From Thioalkalicoccus limnaeus (GTDB taxonomy: Bacteria > Pseudomonadota > Gammaproteobacteria > Chromatiales > Chromatiaceae), in assembly GCF_041197575.1 (NCBI RefSeq), contig NZ_JBDKXB010000003.1:124001-188000 (forward strand): a stretch of 64,000 nucleotides of DNA, read 5' to 3'. The translations under genes and the position numbers were made by a program. Shown piece by piece: positions 9,174-17,785 of the stretch. The notes beneath the pieces were generated by a model, which worked only from the letters and a program-made list of their open reading frames with translations, searched no databases and was not told the DNA's origin. Every line of letters starts with the position of its first letter. Position 1 is the stretch's first letter.

Positions 9174-9953
9174 ATGGACGCCAACACCTTGCGCCTGATC
9201 CTGATCGTCGTTGGTGTGATGCTGATCGTCGCCCTTTACCTCTGGGAGCGTCGACGGGCCCGCGCGGACGATGATGACGAATTCGACGACCCGGTCCATT
9301 GGGACAGTCGGCGCGACCCGGACGTCGATGTCTGGGATTCCTCGCCCGCTGGGGCCCGGCGGACCGAACCCGACGAACCACGCACCGAAAGCCTTGTCGA
9401 ACGCGTGGGTCTGGCGCGACCGGACAAGCGTCTGGCCACGGTCAAGCCGCGGCCGGTCCCGCGCGCGTCCGCTCCCGAGCCGGAACCCGTACCCGAACCC
9501 GAGCCGGATCTCAGCCAACCCTTGATCGTGCAGATCAGCCTGATCGCGCGGGACAATGGTCGCTTCGACGGCGCGGCGGTGGTGGCGGCGGCCTCGGCCT
9601 GCGGTCTCGAACCGGGCGAGATGGATGTCTTCCATTGTTATCTGGGAGACGAAAACGAACAGCACACGCTGTTTCGGGTAGCGAATCTGGTCAAGCCCGG
9701 GACCTTTCCGTTCGGGGCGATGGACGGTTTCGAGACGCCCGGTGTGGTTCTGTTCGCGAGCCTCGAGGGCGATGCGGGCGATCTCGCCGTGATCGATGAG
9801 ATGGTCGCGACGGCGCGTTGTTTGGCCGAGGAGCTCAAGGCCGAGATCCGCGACGAGACGCGCAATCCCTTCACCGCCGCGAAGGAGGAGACCTTGCGTG
9901 CGCGGGTGCTGGCCCGCCAGGTGGCGCGCGAAAGCGAGGCCGATGCGCCGTGA
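9174..9953 (+). CDS. zipA: Cell division protein ZipA
   Basis: Inner-membrane anchor that tethers and bundles FtsZ at the septum, 259 aa. One membrane segment lies at residues 6-23 with the N-terminus outside. A basic then acidic stretch (RRRARADDDDEFDD) follows, then a Pro/Glu-rich linker containing PEPEPVPEPEPD. The FtsZ-binding domain starts about residue 118 (QPLIVQISLIARDNGRFDG). The start at 9174 (MDANTLRLIL) is chosen because the membrane segment must be N-terminal; the open frame extends upstream without similarity. The stop codon overlaps the GTG start of ligA (GTGA), so the two are translationally coupled. The smc-zipA-ligA order is a known gammaproteobacterial arrangement. Confidence 0.95.
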   Translation: MDANTLRLILIVVGVMLIVALYLWERRRARADDDDEFDDPVHWDSRRDPDVDVWDSSPAGARRTEPDEPRTESLVERVGLARPDKRLATVKPRPVPRASAPEPEPVPEPEPDLSQPLIVQISLIARDNGRFDGAAVVAAASACGLEPGEMDVFHCYLGDENEQHTLFRVANLVKPGTFPFGAMDGFETPGVVLFASLEGDAGDLAVIDEMVATARCLAEELKAEIRDETRNPFTAAKEETLRARVLARQVARESEADAP

Positions 9954-12016
9954 CCGCGGCGCTGGACGTCGCAGCGCGGATCGAGGCGCTGCGCCGTGAG
10001 CTGCATCATCACAACTACCGTTACTACGTCCTCGATGACCCGGAGATCCCGGATGTCGAGTACGACCGCTTGTTCCGCGAACTGGCCGAGCTCGAGGCGG
10101 CGCATCCGGATCTGATCGCCACCGACTCGCCGACGCAACGCGTCGGCGCCGCGCCGCGCGCGGCCTTCACCGAGGTCGCCCATCGGGTCGCGATGCTATC
10201 GCTGCAGAACGCGATGGACGAGACCGAGATGCGGGCCTTCGACGATCGGGTGCGGCGCGGGCTCGGGGTCGCGGCGGTCGCCTATGTCGCGGAACCCAAG
10301 GTGGATGGGCTGGCGATCAGCCTGCTTTACGAGGACGGCTCGTTCGTGCGCGGCGCCACGCGCGGCGATGGGCAGCGCGGCGAGGATGTCACGGCCCAGG
10401 TGCGGACCATCCGGGCCGTCCCGTTGCGCTTGCAAGGCGACGGCTGGCCGGCGCTGTTCGAGGTACGCGGCGAGGTCTTCCTGCCGCGCGCGGCCTTCGA
10501 TGCACTGAACGAACGCCTGCGCGCCGCCGGTGCTCGAACCTTCAAGAACCCGCGCAACGCCGCCGCCGGGAGCCTGCGGCAACTGGACCCGCGGGTCACC
10601 GCGCAACGTCCATTGAACATCTTCTGCTATGGCGTCGGTGCCTGGGACGGCGAGCTACCGGCCGCGACGCACAGCGATCTGCTCGCGGTGTTGCGCGGTT
10701 GGGGCCTGCCCGTGTCCCCGGAATCCCTGGTGGTCCAGGGGGTCGACGAATGCCTGGCCTATCATCGCCGGCTGGCCGAGCGTCGCGACGACCTGCCGTA
10801 CGACATCGATGGCGTCGTCTTCAAGGTCGACGATCTGGCCGCGCAGGCGCGTCTCGGCTTCGTGACGCGCGAACCGCGCTGGGCGGTTGCGTTCAAATAT
10901 CCGGCCCAGGAGGCCTTGACCCGAATCCTGGCGGTCGAGTTCCAGGTCGGCCGGACCGGTGCCGTGACGCCAGTCGCGCGCTTGGAGCCGGTCGCCGTCG
11001 GCGGCGTCACCGTCGCCAATGCGACCTTGCACAACATGGACGAGGTGCGGCGCAAGGATGTGCATGTCGGCGATACCGTCTATGTTCGGCGCGCCGGTGA
11101 CGTGATCCCCGAGGTGGTGCGGGTCCTTCTCGAGCGGCGTCCCGACACGGCAGCACCGGTCGTGCCGCCGACCCAGTGTCCGGTGTGTGGCTCGGATGTC
11201 GTGCGTCCCGATGGCGAGGTCGTCGCGCGTTGTTCCGGCGGGCTCTATTGCGCGGCCCAGCGCAAGGAGGCGATCAAGCATTTCGCGTCGCGCCGCGCGC
11301 TCGACATCGAAGGGCTCGGCGACAAGCTGGTCGAACAACTCGTCGAGCGGGGCCTGGTGCGGGATCCGGCGGATCTCTACGGTCTGGCGGTCGAGACCTT
11401 GGCCGGTCTCGATCGAATGGGGCCGAAGTCGGCGCAGAATCTGATCGAGGCACTCGAACGCAGCAAAGAGACGACCCTCGCCCGGTTCATCCATGGCCTC
11501 GGCATCCGCGAGGTCGGGGAAGCGACCGCGGCCCTACTGGCGGCGCACTTCGGCGACCTCGACGCGCTGCTCGCGGCGCAGCCGGCGGAGATCGAGGCGA
11601 TCCATGGGATCGGTTCGGTCGTCGCGACCCACATCGTCACCTTCTTCGCCCAACCGCACAACCGCGAGGTGATCGAGCGGCTGCGGGAGGCTGGGATTCA
11701 TTGGCCGCGCGTGGTGCCCACCCAGCCGACGGCGCACCCATTGGTCGGCCTGACCTTCGTCATCACAGGCACCCTGAGCCGGCCGCGCGATGCGATCAAG
11801 GCCGAACTCGAGGCGCTCGGCGCCAAGGTAGCCGGCAGTGTCTCATCGAGGACCGATTATGTGATCGCCGGGCAGGACGCTGGCTCCAAGCTCGAACGGG
11901 CCAGGGCGCTCGAGCGGCCGATCCTCGACGAGGCCGGGTTGGCCGCGCTGATCGAGGACCCGCGGGCCCATGACGAGTCGCTGAAAAGGCCATCGAGCGC
12001 CCCCATTGGCGACTAG
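9950..12016 (+). CDS. ligA: NAD-dependent DNA ligase LigA
   Basis: Seals nicks in DNA using NAD+, 688 aa. The N-terminal Ia domain has HHHNYRYYVLDDP. The adenylation site is EPKVDG with the acceptor Lys at residue 117. The OB domain follows. The four-cysteine zinc finger runs from CPVCG to the cysteine in GLYCAAQ. Helix-hairpin-helix repeats and a C-terminal BRCT domain (LVGLTFVITGTLSR) complete the order. It starts at GTG 9950, overlapping the zipA stop by 4 nt, and this start gives the expected N-terminus (VTAALDVAARIEALR). All motifs are intact. The small gene at 12095 follows after 78 bp. Confidence 0.98.
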   Translation: MTAALDVAARIEALRRELHHHNYRYYVLDDPEIPDVEYDRLFRELAELEAAHPDLIATDSPTQRVGAAPRAAFTEVAHRVAMLSLQNAMDETEMRAFDDRVRRGLGVAAVAYVAEPKVDGLAISLLYEDGSFVRGATRGDGQRGEDVTAQVRTIRAVPLRLQGDGWPALFEVRGEVFLPRAAFDALNERLRAAGARTFKNPRNAAAGSLRQLDPRVTAQRPLNIFCYGVGAWDGELPAATHSDLLAVLRGWGLPVSPESLVVQGVDECLAYHRRLAERRDDLPYDIDGVVFKVDDLAAQARLGFVTREPRWAVAFKYPAQEALTRILAVEFQVGRTGAVTPVARLEPVAVGGVTVANATLHNMDEVRRKDVHVGDTVYVRRAGDVIPEVVRVLLERRPDTAAPVVPPTQCPVCGSDVVRPDGEVVARCSGGLYCAAQRKEAIKHFASRRALDIEGLGDKLVEQLVERGLVRDPADLYGLAVETLAGLDRMGPKSAQNLIEALERSKETTLARFIHGLGIREVGEATAALLAAHFGDLDALLAAQPAEIEAIHGIGSVVATHIVTFFAQPHNREVIERLREAGIHWPRVVPTQPTAHPLVGLTFVITGTLSRPRDAIKAELEALGAKVAGSVSSRTDYVIAGQDAGSKLERARALERPILDEAGLAALIEDPRAHDESLKRPSSAPIGD

Positions 12017-12094
12017 TGACTAGGGCAAGGCTGGGATGCTTGCAGCTGCTTCCGCGATGGCGCGGCGTGCCTTAACTAACGACGGGGATATGCG

Positions 12095-12373
12095 ATGGCC
12101 GAATTGACCACAGAACAACAGATCCTGATCGCGATGCGCCAGACCCTGGGTGCGGTGATCCGGGATGTGACTCCGGCGCCTGGGCAGCGCCATCCACTGT
12201 CGGCGGGCACGATCGAAGACGTCCGGCAGTGTTTCGCGCTGATCGCCGCGCGCGAAAAGGAACTCGCCGACCAACAGGGGCGCGGCGGTGAGCGGCCCTA
12301 CTATGCCGATGCGAAGCCGACGGCGACCGTGGTTCCGATCGCCGGCCTTGGCGGGAAAAGGCGATCCGACTGA
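12095..12373 (+). CDS. Small conserved protein of unknown function
   Basis: A 92-aa protein beginning MAELTTEQQILIAMRQTLG, predicted to be helical and soluble, with no signal peptide or membrane segment. It has one cysteine, a short basic C-terminus (GGKRRSD) and a Gly/Arg linker near residue 63. A GGGGATA sequence lies 5' of the ATG at a plausible distance. It follows ligA on the same strand, so it may be co-transcribed with DNA-maintenance genes. I do not recognise the family and propose no function. Coding likelihood is supported by sensible amino-acid composition and the in-line position. Confidence 0.7.
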   Translation: MAELTTEQQILIAMRQTLGAVIRDVTPAPGQRHPLSAGTIEDVRQCFALIAAREKELADQQGRGGERPYYADAKPTATVVPIAGLGGKRRSD

Positions 12374-12415
12374 CAACGCCGCGCGCCCGTCGCGGAATCG
12401 CGGTCCCCTGGGGCC

Positions 12416-12445
12416 GGGCGAGCCAGCCTAGCGGTGCGCTCGCCC
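12416..12445. terminator. Terminator-like hairpin between convergent genes
   Basis: GGGCGAGC and GCTCGCCC form a perfect 8-bp stem around a 14-nt loop. It sits between the convergent 3' ends of the small gene (12373) and the reductase gene (12461). There is no U-tract, so termination is inferred from position only. Confidence 0.4.
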
Positions 12446-12460
12446 ATCGTCGGTGCGCCG

Positions 12461-13411
12461 CTAGTCGGTAGCGCGGTTTCGTCGATCGAGGTAGGTCAGT
12501 TGGTCGGCGATCGTCGCGATCGCCGGGAGTTCCCGACCCTTGCGGGCGGCTTCGCGCAGCGGTCGGCGATACATGTACTCGATCTCGAGCGCGCGCTTGG
12601 CGAGGTAGTCCAGGTGCATGCTCGGCGCGTATGGCGTCATCTTCTCGGTCTGGTCGAGCAGCGTGGTGACGAAGCCCTCGGCGAACGGACACCCGCAGGC
12701 CGCGGCCGCCTCGGCGACTTCGCCGATCAGCCGCTCGGCCAGCCGGCGCGCGACCGGGTCGCCAATCAGTTCATCGGTGTCAGCCCCGAGCAACACCGAT
12801 AGCCCGTTGAACGGGATGTTCCAGGCCAGCTTGCGCCAGCGGGCGAGCTGGAGGGAGGGGAGGGCTTCGGCCTTGATGCCGCCGGCCGCAAAGGCCGCGA
12901 TCAGGGGTTCGAGGAGCCCGCGGTCACGCTCGTCGAACGGGGCGAGCCCGACCGCCCCGTAATCGAGGTGTACGATGTGGCCGGGGCCGACCTTGTTCGA
13001 GCACAGGAAACAGACGCCGCCGAGGATGCGCGCCATCGGGAAGGCGGCGGCCAGTTCCTCTTCCATCGTCAAGCCGTTCTGCAAGTTCAGCAGGATCGTC
13101 CCTTGATGGACCAACGGCCTTAGGAGTTCCGCGAGGCGATGGTTTTCGGTCGTCTTCAGCGCGATGACCACGACATCGCTGCGCGGGATCGGATCCCTGT
13201 CGGCGTAGACCGCGACCGGACAGTGGACTCGATCGCCGAGCGGCGAGTCGATGCGCAACCCATCGCGCCGGATGACCGCGAGGTCGCTGCGGGCGATGAA
13301 CCGGACATCCGCGCCGCCGACGAGCAAGCGGGATCCATAGAATCCGCCCAGGGCGCCGGTGCCGAGGATCGTGAAGCTTGGCCGGGTGGGGCTAACGGGT
13401 GTTTGTGTCAT
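12461..13411 (-). CDS. panE: 2-dehydropantoate 2-reductase (ketopantoate reductase family)
   Basis: NADPH-dependent reductase that makes pantoate in coenzyme A synthesis, or acts on a related 2-keto acid. It is 316 aa. The nucleotide-binding motif is ILGTGALGGFYGSRL near residues 16-30. The PanE-type active-site region is seen as NIPFNGLSVLLGA, with a helical C-terminal domain rich in Glu and Arg. The conserved Asn-aided block LNLQNGLTMEE is also present. It stands alone, convergent with the small gene at 12095 and divergent from cytochrome c'. Several genomes carry more than one member of this family, so the exact substrate is not certain. Confidence 0.85.
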   Translation of the reverse strand: MTQTPVSPTRPSFTILGTGALGGFYGSRLLVGGADVRFIARSDLAVIRRDGLRIDSPLGDRVHCPVAVYADRDPIPRSDVVVIALKTTENHRLAELLRPLVHQGTILLNLQNGLTMEEELAAAFPMARILGGVCFLCSNKVGPGHIVHLDYGAVGLAPFDERDRGLLEPLIAAFAAGGIKAEALPSLQLARWRKLAWNIPFNGLSVLLGADTDELIGDPVARRLAERLIGEVAEAAAACGCPFAEGFVTTLLDQTEKMTPYAPSMHLDYLAKRALEIEYMYRRPLREAARKGRELPAIATIADQLTYLDRRNRATD

Positions 13412-13645
13412 CGTCTAACGCTGGTTCGTTGGCAAGGCTGGTCGGGCCAGCCTGATCGCGCCATTCGCTTGAATCCTGTGTGTGAAATCCCATTGTGTGG
13501 CTGGCGGTCGGGAACGAACCGCGCCGATGGCCGTCCGATGCTCCCGGGTCCCTTGAGGTCCCTGGGCCGCAATCGGCCGCACACCGCGCCGTGCGCAAGC
13601 TCGCCATGCCGCACGGCCGGTCGCTGATCTGTGTTAACCTCATTG

Positions 13646-13662
13646 CTTGTAACACTTTCAAG
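13646..13662. promoter_or_regulatory. Dyad over the ribosome-binding region of the cytochrome c' gene
   Basis: CTTGnAA-NNN-TTnCAAG forms a dyad with six paired positions per arm. It ends 1 nt before the AAGGAAG Shine-Dalgarno of the cytochrome c' gene. FNR-family sites have 8 nt between TTG and CAA; here there are 9, so the regulator is unknown. Confidence 0.35.
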
Positions 13663-13676
13663 AAGGAAGATAATCC

Positions 13677-14138
13677 ATGACGAAGACCCTATTTCGAACG
13701 ACCATCGCCATCCTCGCCGCCTCGGTAGCTACGACAGCCATGGCTCAGGTCTCGCCGGAGGATCAGATCAAGTTCCGCCAAGCCGGCTACAGTTTCATGA
13801 GCTGGAACATGGGTAAGATCAAGGCCAACCTCGATCGGGATTACAACCATGACCAGGTCGTCGGCGCCGCCAACGCGATCGCGGCGATCGCGAACTCCGG
13901 GATGGGTGCCCTTTACGGTCCCGGTACCGAGCGTGATGTCGGCAACGTCAGGACTTTCGTCAAGCCCGAGTTCTTCCAGAACATGGAGGACGTCGGGACC
14001 CTGGCTCGCAACTTCAACGCGGCCGCCAACAACCTGGCCGCGGTTGCCGCGAACGGCGACCAGCGTGCCGTCAGCCAGGCGTTCGGCGATGTCGGCGCGG
14101 CCTGCAAGGCGTGCCACGACAAGTATCGCGCCGACTGA
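13677..14138 (+). CDS. Cytochrome c' (class II c-type cytochrome)
   Basis: Periplasmic high-spin haem protein that binds nitric oxide and carbon monoxide; in proteobacteria it is linked to NO protection. It is 153 aa with a signal peptide cleaved near AMA-QVSPED (residues 23/24). The mature four-helix bundle ends in the haem motif CKACH (Cys143, Cys146, His147), at the C-terminal end as expected for class II. The N-terminal helix has the family pattern FRQAGYSFMSWNMGKI with the axial-face Met. A good AAGGAAG lies upstream. The cytochrome b561 gene is convergent, 76 bp away, with a hairpin between them. Purple sulfur bacteria commonly have this protein. Confidence 0.95.
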   Translation: MTKTLFRTTIAILAASVATTAMAQVSPEDQIKFRQAGYSFMSWNMGKIKANLDRDYNHDQVVGAANAIAAIANSGMGALYGPGTERDVGNVRTFVKPEFFQNMEDVGTLARNFNAAANNLAAVAANGDQRAVSQAFGDVGAACKACHDKYRAD

Positions 14139-14169
14139 CCGACTGGAATCATTCGCTACACAGCCCACG

Positions 14170-14188
14170 GGCCGCCCTTGGGGCGGCC
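14170..14188. terminator. Bidirectional terminator-like hairpin
   Basis: GGCCGCCC-TTG-GGGCGGCC, a perfect 8-bp GC stem with a 3-nt loop, lies between the convergent cytochrome c' and cytochrome b561 genes. A short TAGTTT follows on the plus strand. Confidence 0.6.
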
Positions 14189-14214
14189 TCGGTCTAGTTT
14201 CCGAACCAGCCGGC

Positions 14215-14910
14215 CTACCAGGGCGCGATGACAGGGGCCGGCGGCGGCGCCAACACCGTCATCGGCCCACCAGCGGCCATCCAGGCGACGACCACCCCGA
14301 AGAAGGCCGCGATCAGGAAAGCCCATTTTCCACCGCCGGTGGCTGATTTCGCTTGCGGGTCCGCGACGACCTTATACCCGGTTACCATGGGCCGTACTAA
14401 ATCGTCGCGGCGAACGATCGCATAATACAAGACCGCCAACACATGCAACCCGGCCAGGCCGACGATCCACCAGAGCCCGTCGCGGTGCAGGCTGGTGAGC
14501 ACCGCGCTGGTTTCGCGCGAGACCAATGCGTTGAAAGGGCCGCGGAAGGCGATGTCGTCATAGGTGAAGAGGCCGATCACGGCCTGGAACAAGAGTACCC
14601 CGATCAGCACCAGGACCGATAAGGCCCCCAAGGGATTGTGTCCGACGCCTTGCCATTGGCCGCGGAGGTAACCGAGGATCGTCGAAGGACCGCGGACGAA
14701 GTTACGAAACCGCGCGTAGGTGGACCCGAACAGGCCCCAGGCGAGCCGGAACGCGATGAGTCCGATGATCGTCTGGCCGATCAGGCCATGCCAGCGCATC
14801 AGATTGCCGCCCTGTAAAGCGGTCAAGATCGCCGCGACCACGAGCACGAAGAGCAGCCAGTGGAAGGCGCGCGTCGGGAGATCCCACAGTAGAATTCGAT
14901 TCTCTCGCAT
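14215..14910 (-). CDS. Cytochrome b561-family di-haem membrane protein
   Basis: Integral membrane cytochrome b of the Ni/Fe-hydrogenase/b561 type, 231 aa. Four main hydrophobic segments are visible, at about residues 14-32, 38-60, 92-113 and 141-162, plus a C-terminal one near 193-212. Candidate haem-ligand His residues occur in RAFHWLL, RWHGLIG and GLHVLAVL. It starts MRENRILLWDLPTRAFHW, a typical family beginning. It likely passes electrons between quinol and periplasmic c-type haem proteins. Genes of this family are often beside cytochrome c' in photosynthetic proteobacteria, and here the two are convergent neighbours. The partner is inferred, not shown. Confidence 0.88.
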   Translation of the reverse strand: MRENRILLWDLPTRAFHWLLFVLVVAAILTALQGGNLMRWHGLIGQTIIGLIAFRLAWGLFGSTYARFRNFVRGPSTILGYLRGQWQGVGHNPLGALSVLVLIGVLLFQAVIGLFTYDDIAFRGPFNALVSRETSAVLTSLHRDGLWWIVGLAGLHVLAVLYYAIVRRDDLVRPMVTGYKVVADPQAKSATGGGKWAFLIAAFFGVVVAWMAAGGPMTVLAPPPAPVIAPW

Positions 14911-15118
14911 CTTGTCCCCGTACCTCTGAGGGTTGTCCTGGGTAAACTGGTCCAGTTCGGATGTTGAATACCGGGTGCGTCGCCGTTAGTTTCCCCCAAG
15001 AAGCCAGTGGGTGCAAAGCGTTCGCGGCAACGGCCCGGCCGCTTCCCGCGCCACCGCGTGACTGGATACACGCGTCCGCGACGAGGCCCAAGACGCGGGT
15101 CAGCGTAGGATTCTCGTG

Positions 15119-16177
15119 ATGACGATCGAAGATGTCCCGGTAAACCTGATCGTCGGCTTTCTCGGCGTTGGCAAGACGACCGCGGTGCGCCACCTGCTCG
15201 GACGGCGGCCGTCTGGGGAACGCTGGGCGGTCCTGGTGAACGAGTTCGGCCAGATCGGGGTCGATGGGGCCTTGCTCGATGAAGAGGGCGTGGCGATCCG
15301 CGAGGTCGCCGGCGGGTGCCTGTGCTGCGTGGCCAGCGTCGCCTTGACCGCGGGTCTGAACCGGCTGCTGCGCGACGCGCGCCCGGATCGGCTACTGATC
15401 GAGCCGTCTGGACTCGGTCATCCGGCACGCCTGATCGAGCAACTGACTTCCGAGCCCTATCGTCGCGTCCTCGATCTGCGGGCGACCATTGGCCTTCTGG
15501 ATGCCCGGCACCTGCGCGACCCGCGGTATCTGGACCATCCTTCGTTCCAGGACCAGATCCATCTCAGCGACATCCTGGTCGCGAACAAGGCTGATCACTA
15601 TCATGACGTCGACCGCGAAGCCTTCTTGCGTCTCGTGCGCGGCATCAAGCCGGCAAAATCCAAGATAGCGATCGTCGAGCATGGTCGCATCGAAACCGCC
15701 TGGCTGGATTGGCCGCGGTCCGCTGCGCGGCGGGCCCTGTTTCCGGAGGCGCATCGCTTTCTCGAGGAACGATCCGGGTTGGCCGCTGCTGGTCAGGATC
15801 CGCAACGGGCGCCTGATCCCTTGCCTGTTGCCCTACCAGTGAAGCCCGGAAGCGACGGAGCCGGCTGGTGGTTCGTCGAGGGTGCCGGAGAGGGTTACGC
15901 CAGCGGCGGTTGGTTGCTCGATGGTCGCATGTGCCTCGATGCGAATGGCTTTCGTGATCTGCTCGCCGCGCTCGTGGCCGAGCGGGTCAAGGGCGTCGTT
16001 CACACGACCGAGGGTTGGCTGTTGGTCGATCGGGCCGAGGGTGAGGGTCGCGACGAAGCGACCAGGCCGCGTCACGAAAGCCGTTTGGAGATCGTTCATC
16101 GAACCCGTCTCGACTGGCCCGATCTCGATGCGCGACTGCGCGGACTGGTCGGTGGTGATGGGCTCGACCTTGTCTAA
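15119..16177 (+). CDS. CobW/G3E-family GTP-binding protein (metallochaperone-like)
   Basis: Cytosolic P-loop GTPase of the COG0523 group, 352 aa. The P-loop GFLGVGKT is at residues 13-20, and the family metal-binding motif GGCLCC is at 65-70 with cysteines 67, 69 and 70. NKAD-type guanine specificity is seen as VANKADHY. The C-terminal third is the CobW_C-type domain. COG0523 proteins deliver or sense zinc or cobalt; the metal is not evident here. A GTG at 15116 precedes the ATG at 15119, and I chose the ATG because AGGA lies at good spacing. It is divergent from cytochrome b561 across 208 bp. I see no Zur-like palindrome. Confidence 0.9.
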   Translation: MTIEDVPVNLIVGFLGVGKTTAVRHLLGRRPSGERWAVLVNEFGQIGVDGALLDEEGVAIREVAGGCLCCVASVALTAGLNRLLRDARPDRLLIEPSGLGHPARLIEQLTSEPYRRVLDLRATIGLLDARHLRDPRYLDHPSFQDQIHLSDILVANKADHYHDVDREAFLRLVRGIKPAKSKIAIVEHGRIETAWLDWPRSAARRALFPEAHRFLEERSGLAAAGQDPQRAPDPLPVALPVKPGSDGAGWWFVEGAGEGYASGGWLLDGRMCLDANGFRDLLAALVAERVKGVVHTTEGWLLVDRAEGEGRDEATRPRHESRLEIVHRTRLDWPDLDARLRGLVGGDGLDLV

Positions 16178-16307
16178 CGCCTGCACAGGAGACTGTCGCA
16201 ACGCGCGTCGCGTCTTGGCAGGGCCTCGGGCGACGCCGGTCTGTTTGCCACAAGGATTCGGTTTTCAGCGATAATCGGCCGCTTTGTCTTGCGAAGGAGG
16301 CCTTGTG

Positions 16308-16784
16308 GTGTCATCGACCGAATGCTTGACGGCTGCGATGCTCGAGGTGGGCATGAGGCACGTCGTTGATCTGTCCTTCAGCCATGAACAGGTGGTGCAA
16401 TATTGCGCCCTGACCGGTGACGGCAATGCCATTCATCGCGACTTGGCCGCGGCCCGCGTCCGTTTCCCCGGCATTCCCGACATCGTCGTCCCCGGTGGCC
16501 TGATACAGACCACTGTGTCTGGCCTCTTCGGTACCCGCTTTCCCGGTGATGGTTCCCTCGGCCTGACCTTTACGCCCGAGCGATTGCGTCAACCCGTATG
16601 TCCCGGCGACCGGATCCAGGTCACGCTGGAGATCACCCGGATCCGGGCCGGAATCGTCGAGGTCGATGTCGCCGTCGACAGCACGGATGGTACGCGCATC
16701 ACCAGCGCGAAGGCCAAGATCCTCCCGCCGGACGAGGCCTATCGACGTTGGTGGGAAGGGCAGGCGTCGCGCGAGCAGCCGTGA
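16308..16784 (+). CDS. MaoC-like (R)-hydratase family protein
   Basis: Single hot-dog fold protein, 158 aa, of the MaoC/PhaJ hydratase group, which adds water to enoyl-CoA. The hydratase-2 motif is YCALTGDGNAIHRD, with the catalytic Asp and His in place; Ala replaces the usual Pro between Asn and the Ile-His. Start choice: two adjacent GTG codons at 16305 and 16308 follow GGAGG at 16296-16300. The second gives the better 7-nt spacing, while the frame's TTG at 16284 lies before the ribosome-binding site and is rejected. It is 117 bp before the ABC exporter. In PHA-storing purple bacteria such a hydratase can link beta-oxidation to polymer synthesis, but that link is inference. Confidence 0.82.
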   Translation: MSSTECLTAAMLEVGMRHVVDLSFSHEQVVQYCALTGDGNAIHRDLAAARVRFPGIPDIVVPGGLIQTTVSGLFGTRFPGDGSLGLTFTPERLRQPVCPGDRIQVTLEITRIRAGIVEVDVAVDSTDGTRITSAKAKILPPDEAYRRWWEGQASREQP

Positions 16785-16886
16785 ACCCGTCCCGACTGTC
16801 GCTCCCTTTCCGTCGATAGCGCTTCAGGATTTCCTGGCCGGGTGTGGGACTTGGGCGAGGTTCGCCGGCCTTGCTCGGTGCGCGTG

Positions 16887-16892
16887 TATAAT
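16887..16892 (+). promoter_or_regulatory. Candidate -10 element just before the ABC exporter start codon
   Basis: A perfect TATAAT ends 8 nt before the GTG at 16901. If used, transcription would start at or within a few bases of the start codon, giving a leaderless message. No good -35 hexamer is seen at 16-18 bp, which lowers confidence. Confidence 0.35.
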
Positions 16893-16900
16893 GCGCGGTT

Positions 16901-17782
16901 GTGGACACCCTGATCGAAGCCCGCGACCTGATACGGCTCTACCCCGGCGTACGCGCGGTGGATGGGGTGAGCTTTTCCGTCCGTCGCGGGCAGTGTTTCG
17001 GTCTCCTTGGGCCGAACGGCGCCGGCAAGACGACGACGCTCGAGATGCTCGAGGGCATCCAGTCGCCGACGTCCGGATCCATCCTGTATCAGGGGCGTCC
17101 ACTGGATCGCGACTACCGGCAGGCGATCGGCATCCAGTTCCAGGCGACCGCGCTGCAGGATTTCCAGACGGTGCGCGAGTCGCTGGCGATGTTCGCGAGT
17201 CTGTATCGGCGCACGGCCGATCGCGACGAGCTGATCCAGATGTGCAATCTGGCGGAGTTGCTCGACCGGGACACGCGCCGGCTGTCGGGGGGGCAGCGCC
17301 AGCGGCTCTTGTTGGCGATCGCGCTGGTCAACGACCCGGCGCTGGTGTTCCTCGACGAGCCGACGACCGGGCTCGACCCGCAGTCACGGCGCAATTTCTG
17401 GGGCTTGATCGAGACGGTACGGCGTCGCGGCAAGACGATCCTGTTGACGACCCACTATATGGAAGAGGCCCAGCGGTTGTGCGACGAGATCGCGATCGTC
17501 GATCACGGCCAGATCATCGCCCAGGGCGCTCCGCTAGAGCTGGTGCGGCAGCACTTTCCGGCCGCGGTGATCCGGCTCCCGGCGGCGGCCTGGCCGACGG
17601 CGACGCCGTTGCCCGATCGGGCCGAGGCGCGTGACGGCGCCATCGAGCTCTTCGTCGACGAGGTGGCGCCACTGCTCGAACACCTCGAACGCATCGGTGC
17701 GAATCTCAACGAGCTCAAGGTACAGACCCCGAACCTCGAAGACCTCTTCCTGAAGCTCACCGGACACACACTGAGGGGCTAG
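16901..17782 (+). CDS. ABC-2 type exporter, ATP-binding subunit
   Basis: Cytosolic ATPase of an ABC efflux system, 293 aa. The P-loop GPNGAGKT is at residues 37-44, the signature LSGGQ at 128-132, and Walker B LVFLDEPTTGLDP has Asp152 and Glu153. The switch His is in LTTHYMEEA. A C-terminal extension of about 60 residues is typical of drug or polysaccharide ABC-2 ATPases (CcmA-like/DrrA-like). It starts at GTG 16901; no Shine-Dalgarno is visible. The membrane partner follows after 3 bp, so the pair is an operon. The substrate is unknown. Confidence 0.93.
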   Translation: MDTLIEARDLIRLYPGVRAVDGVSFSVRRGQCFGLLGPNGAGKTTTLEMLEGIQSPTSGSILYQGRPLDRDYRQAIGIQFQATALQDFQTVRESLAMFASLYRRTADRDELIQMCNLAELLDRDTRRLSGGQRQRLLLAIALVNDPALVFLDEPTTGLDPQSRRNFWGLIETVRRRGKTILLTTHYMEEAQRLCDEIAIVDHGQIIAQGAPLELVRQHFPAAVIRLPAAAWPTATPLPDRAEARDGAIELFVDEVAPLLEHLERIGANLNELKVQTPNLEDLFLKLTGHTLRG

Positions 17783-17785
17783 GCC

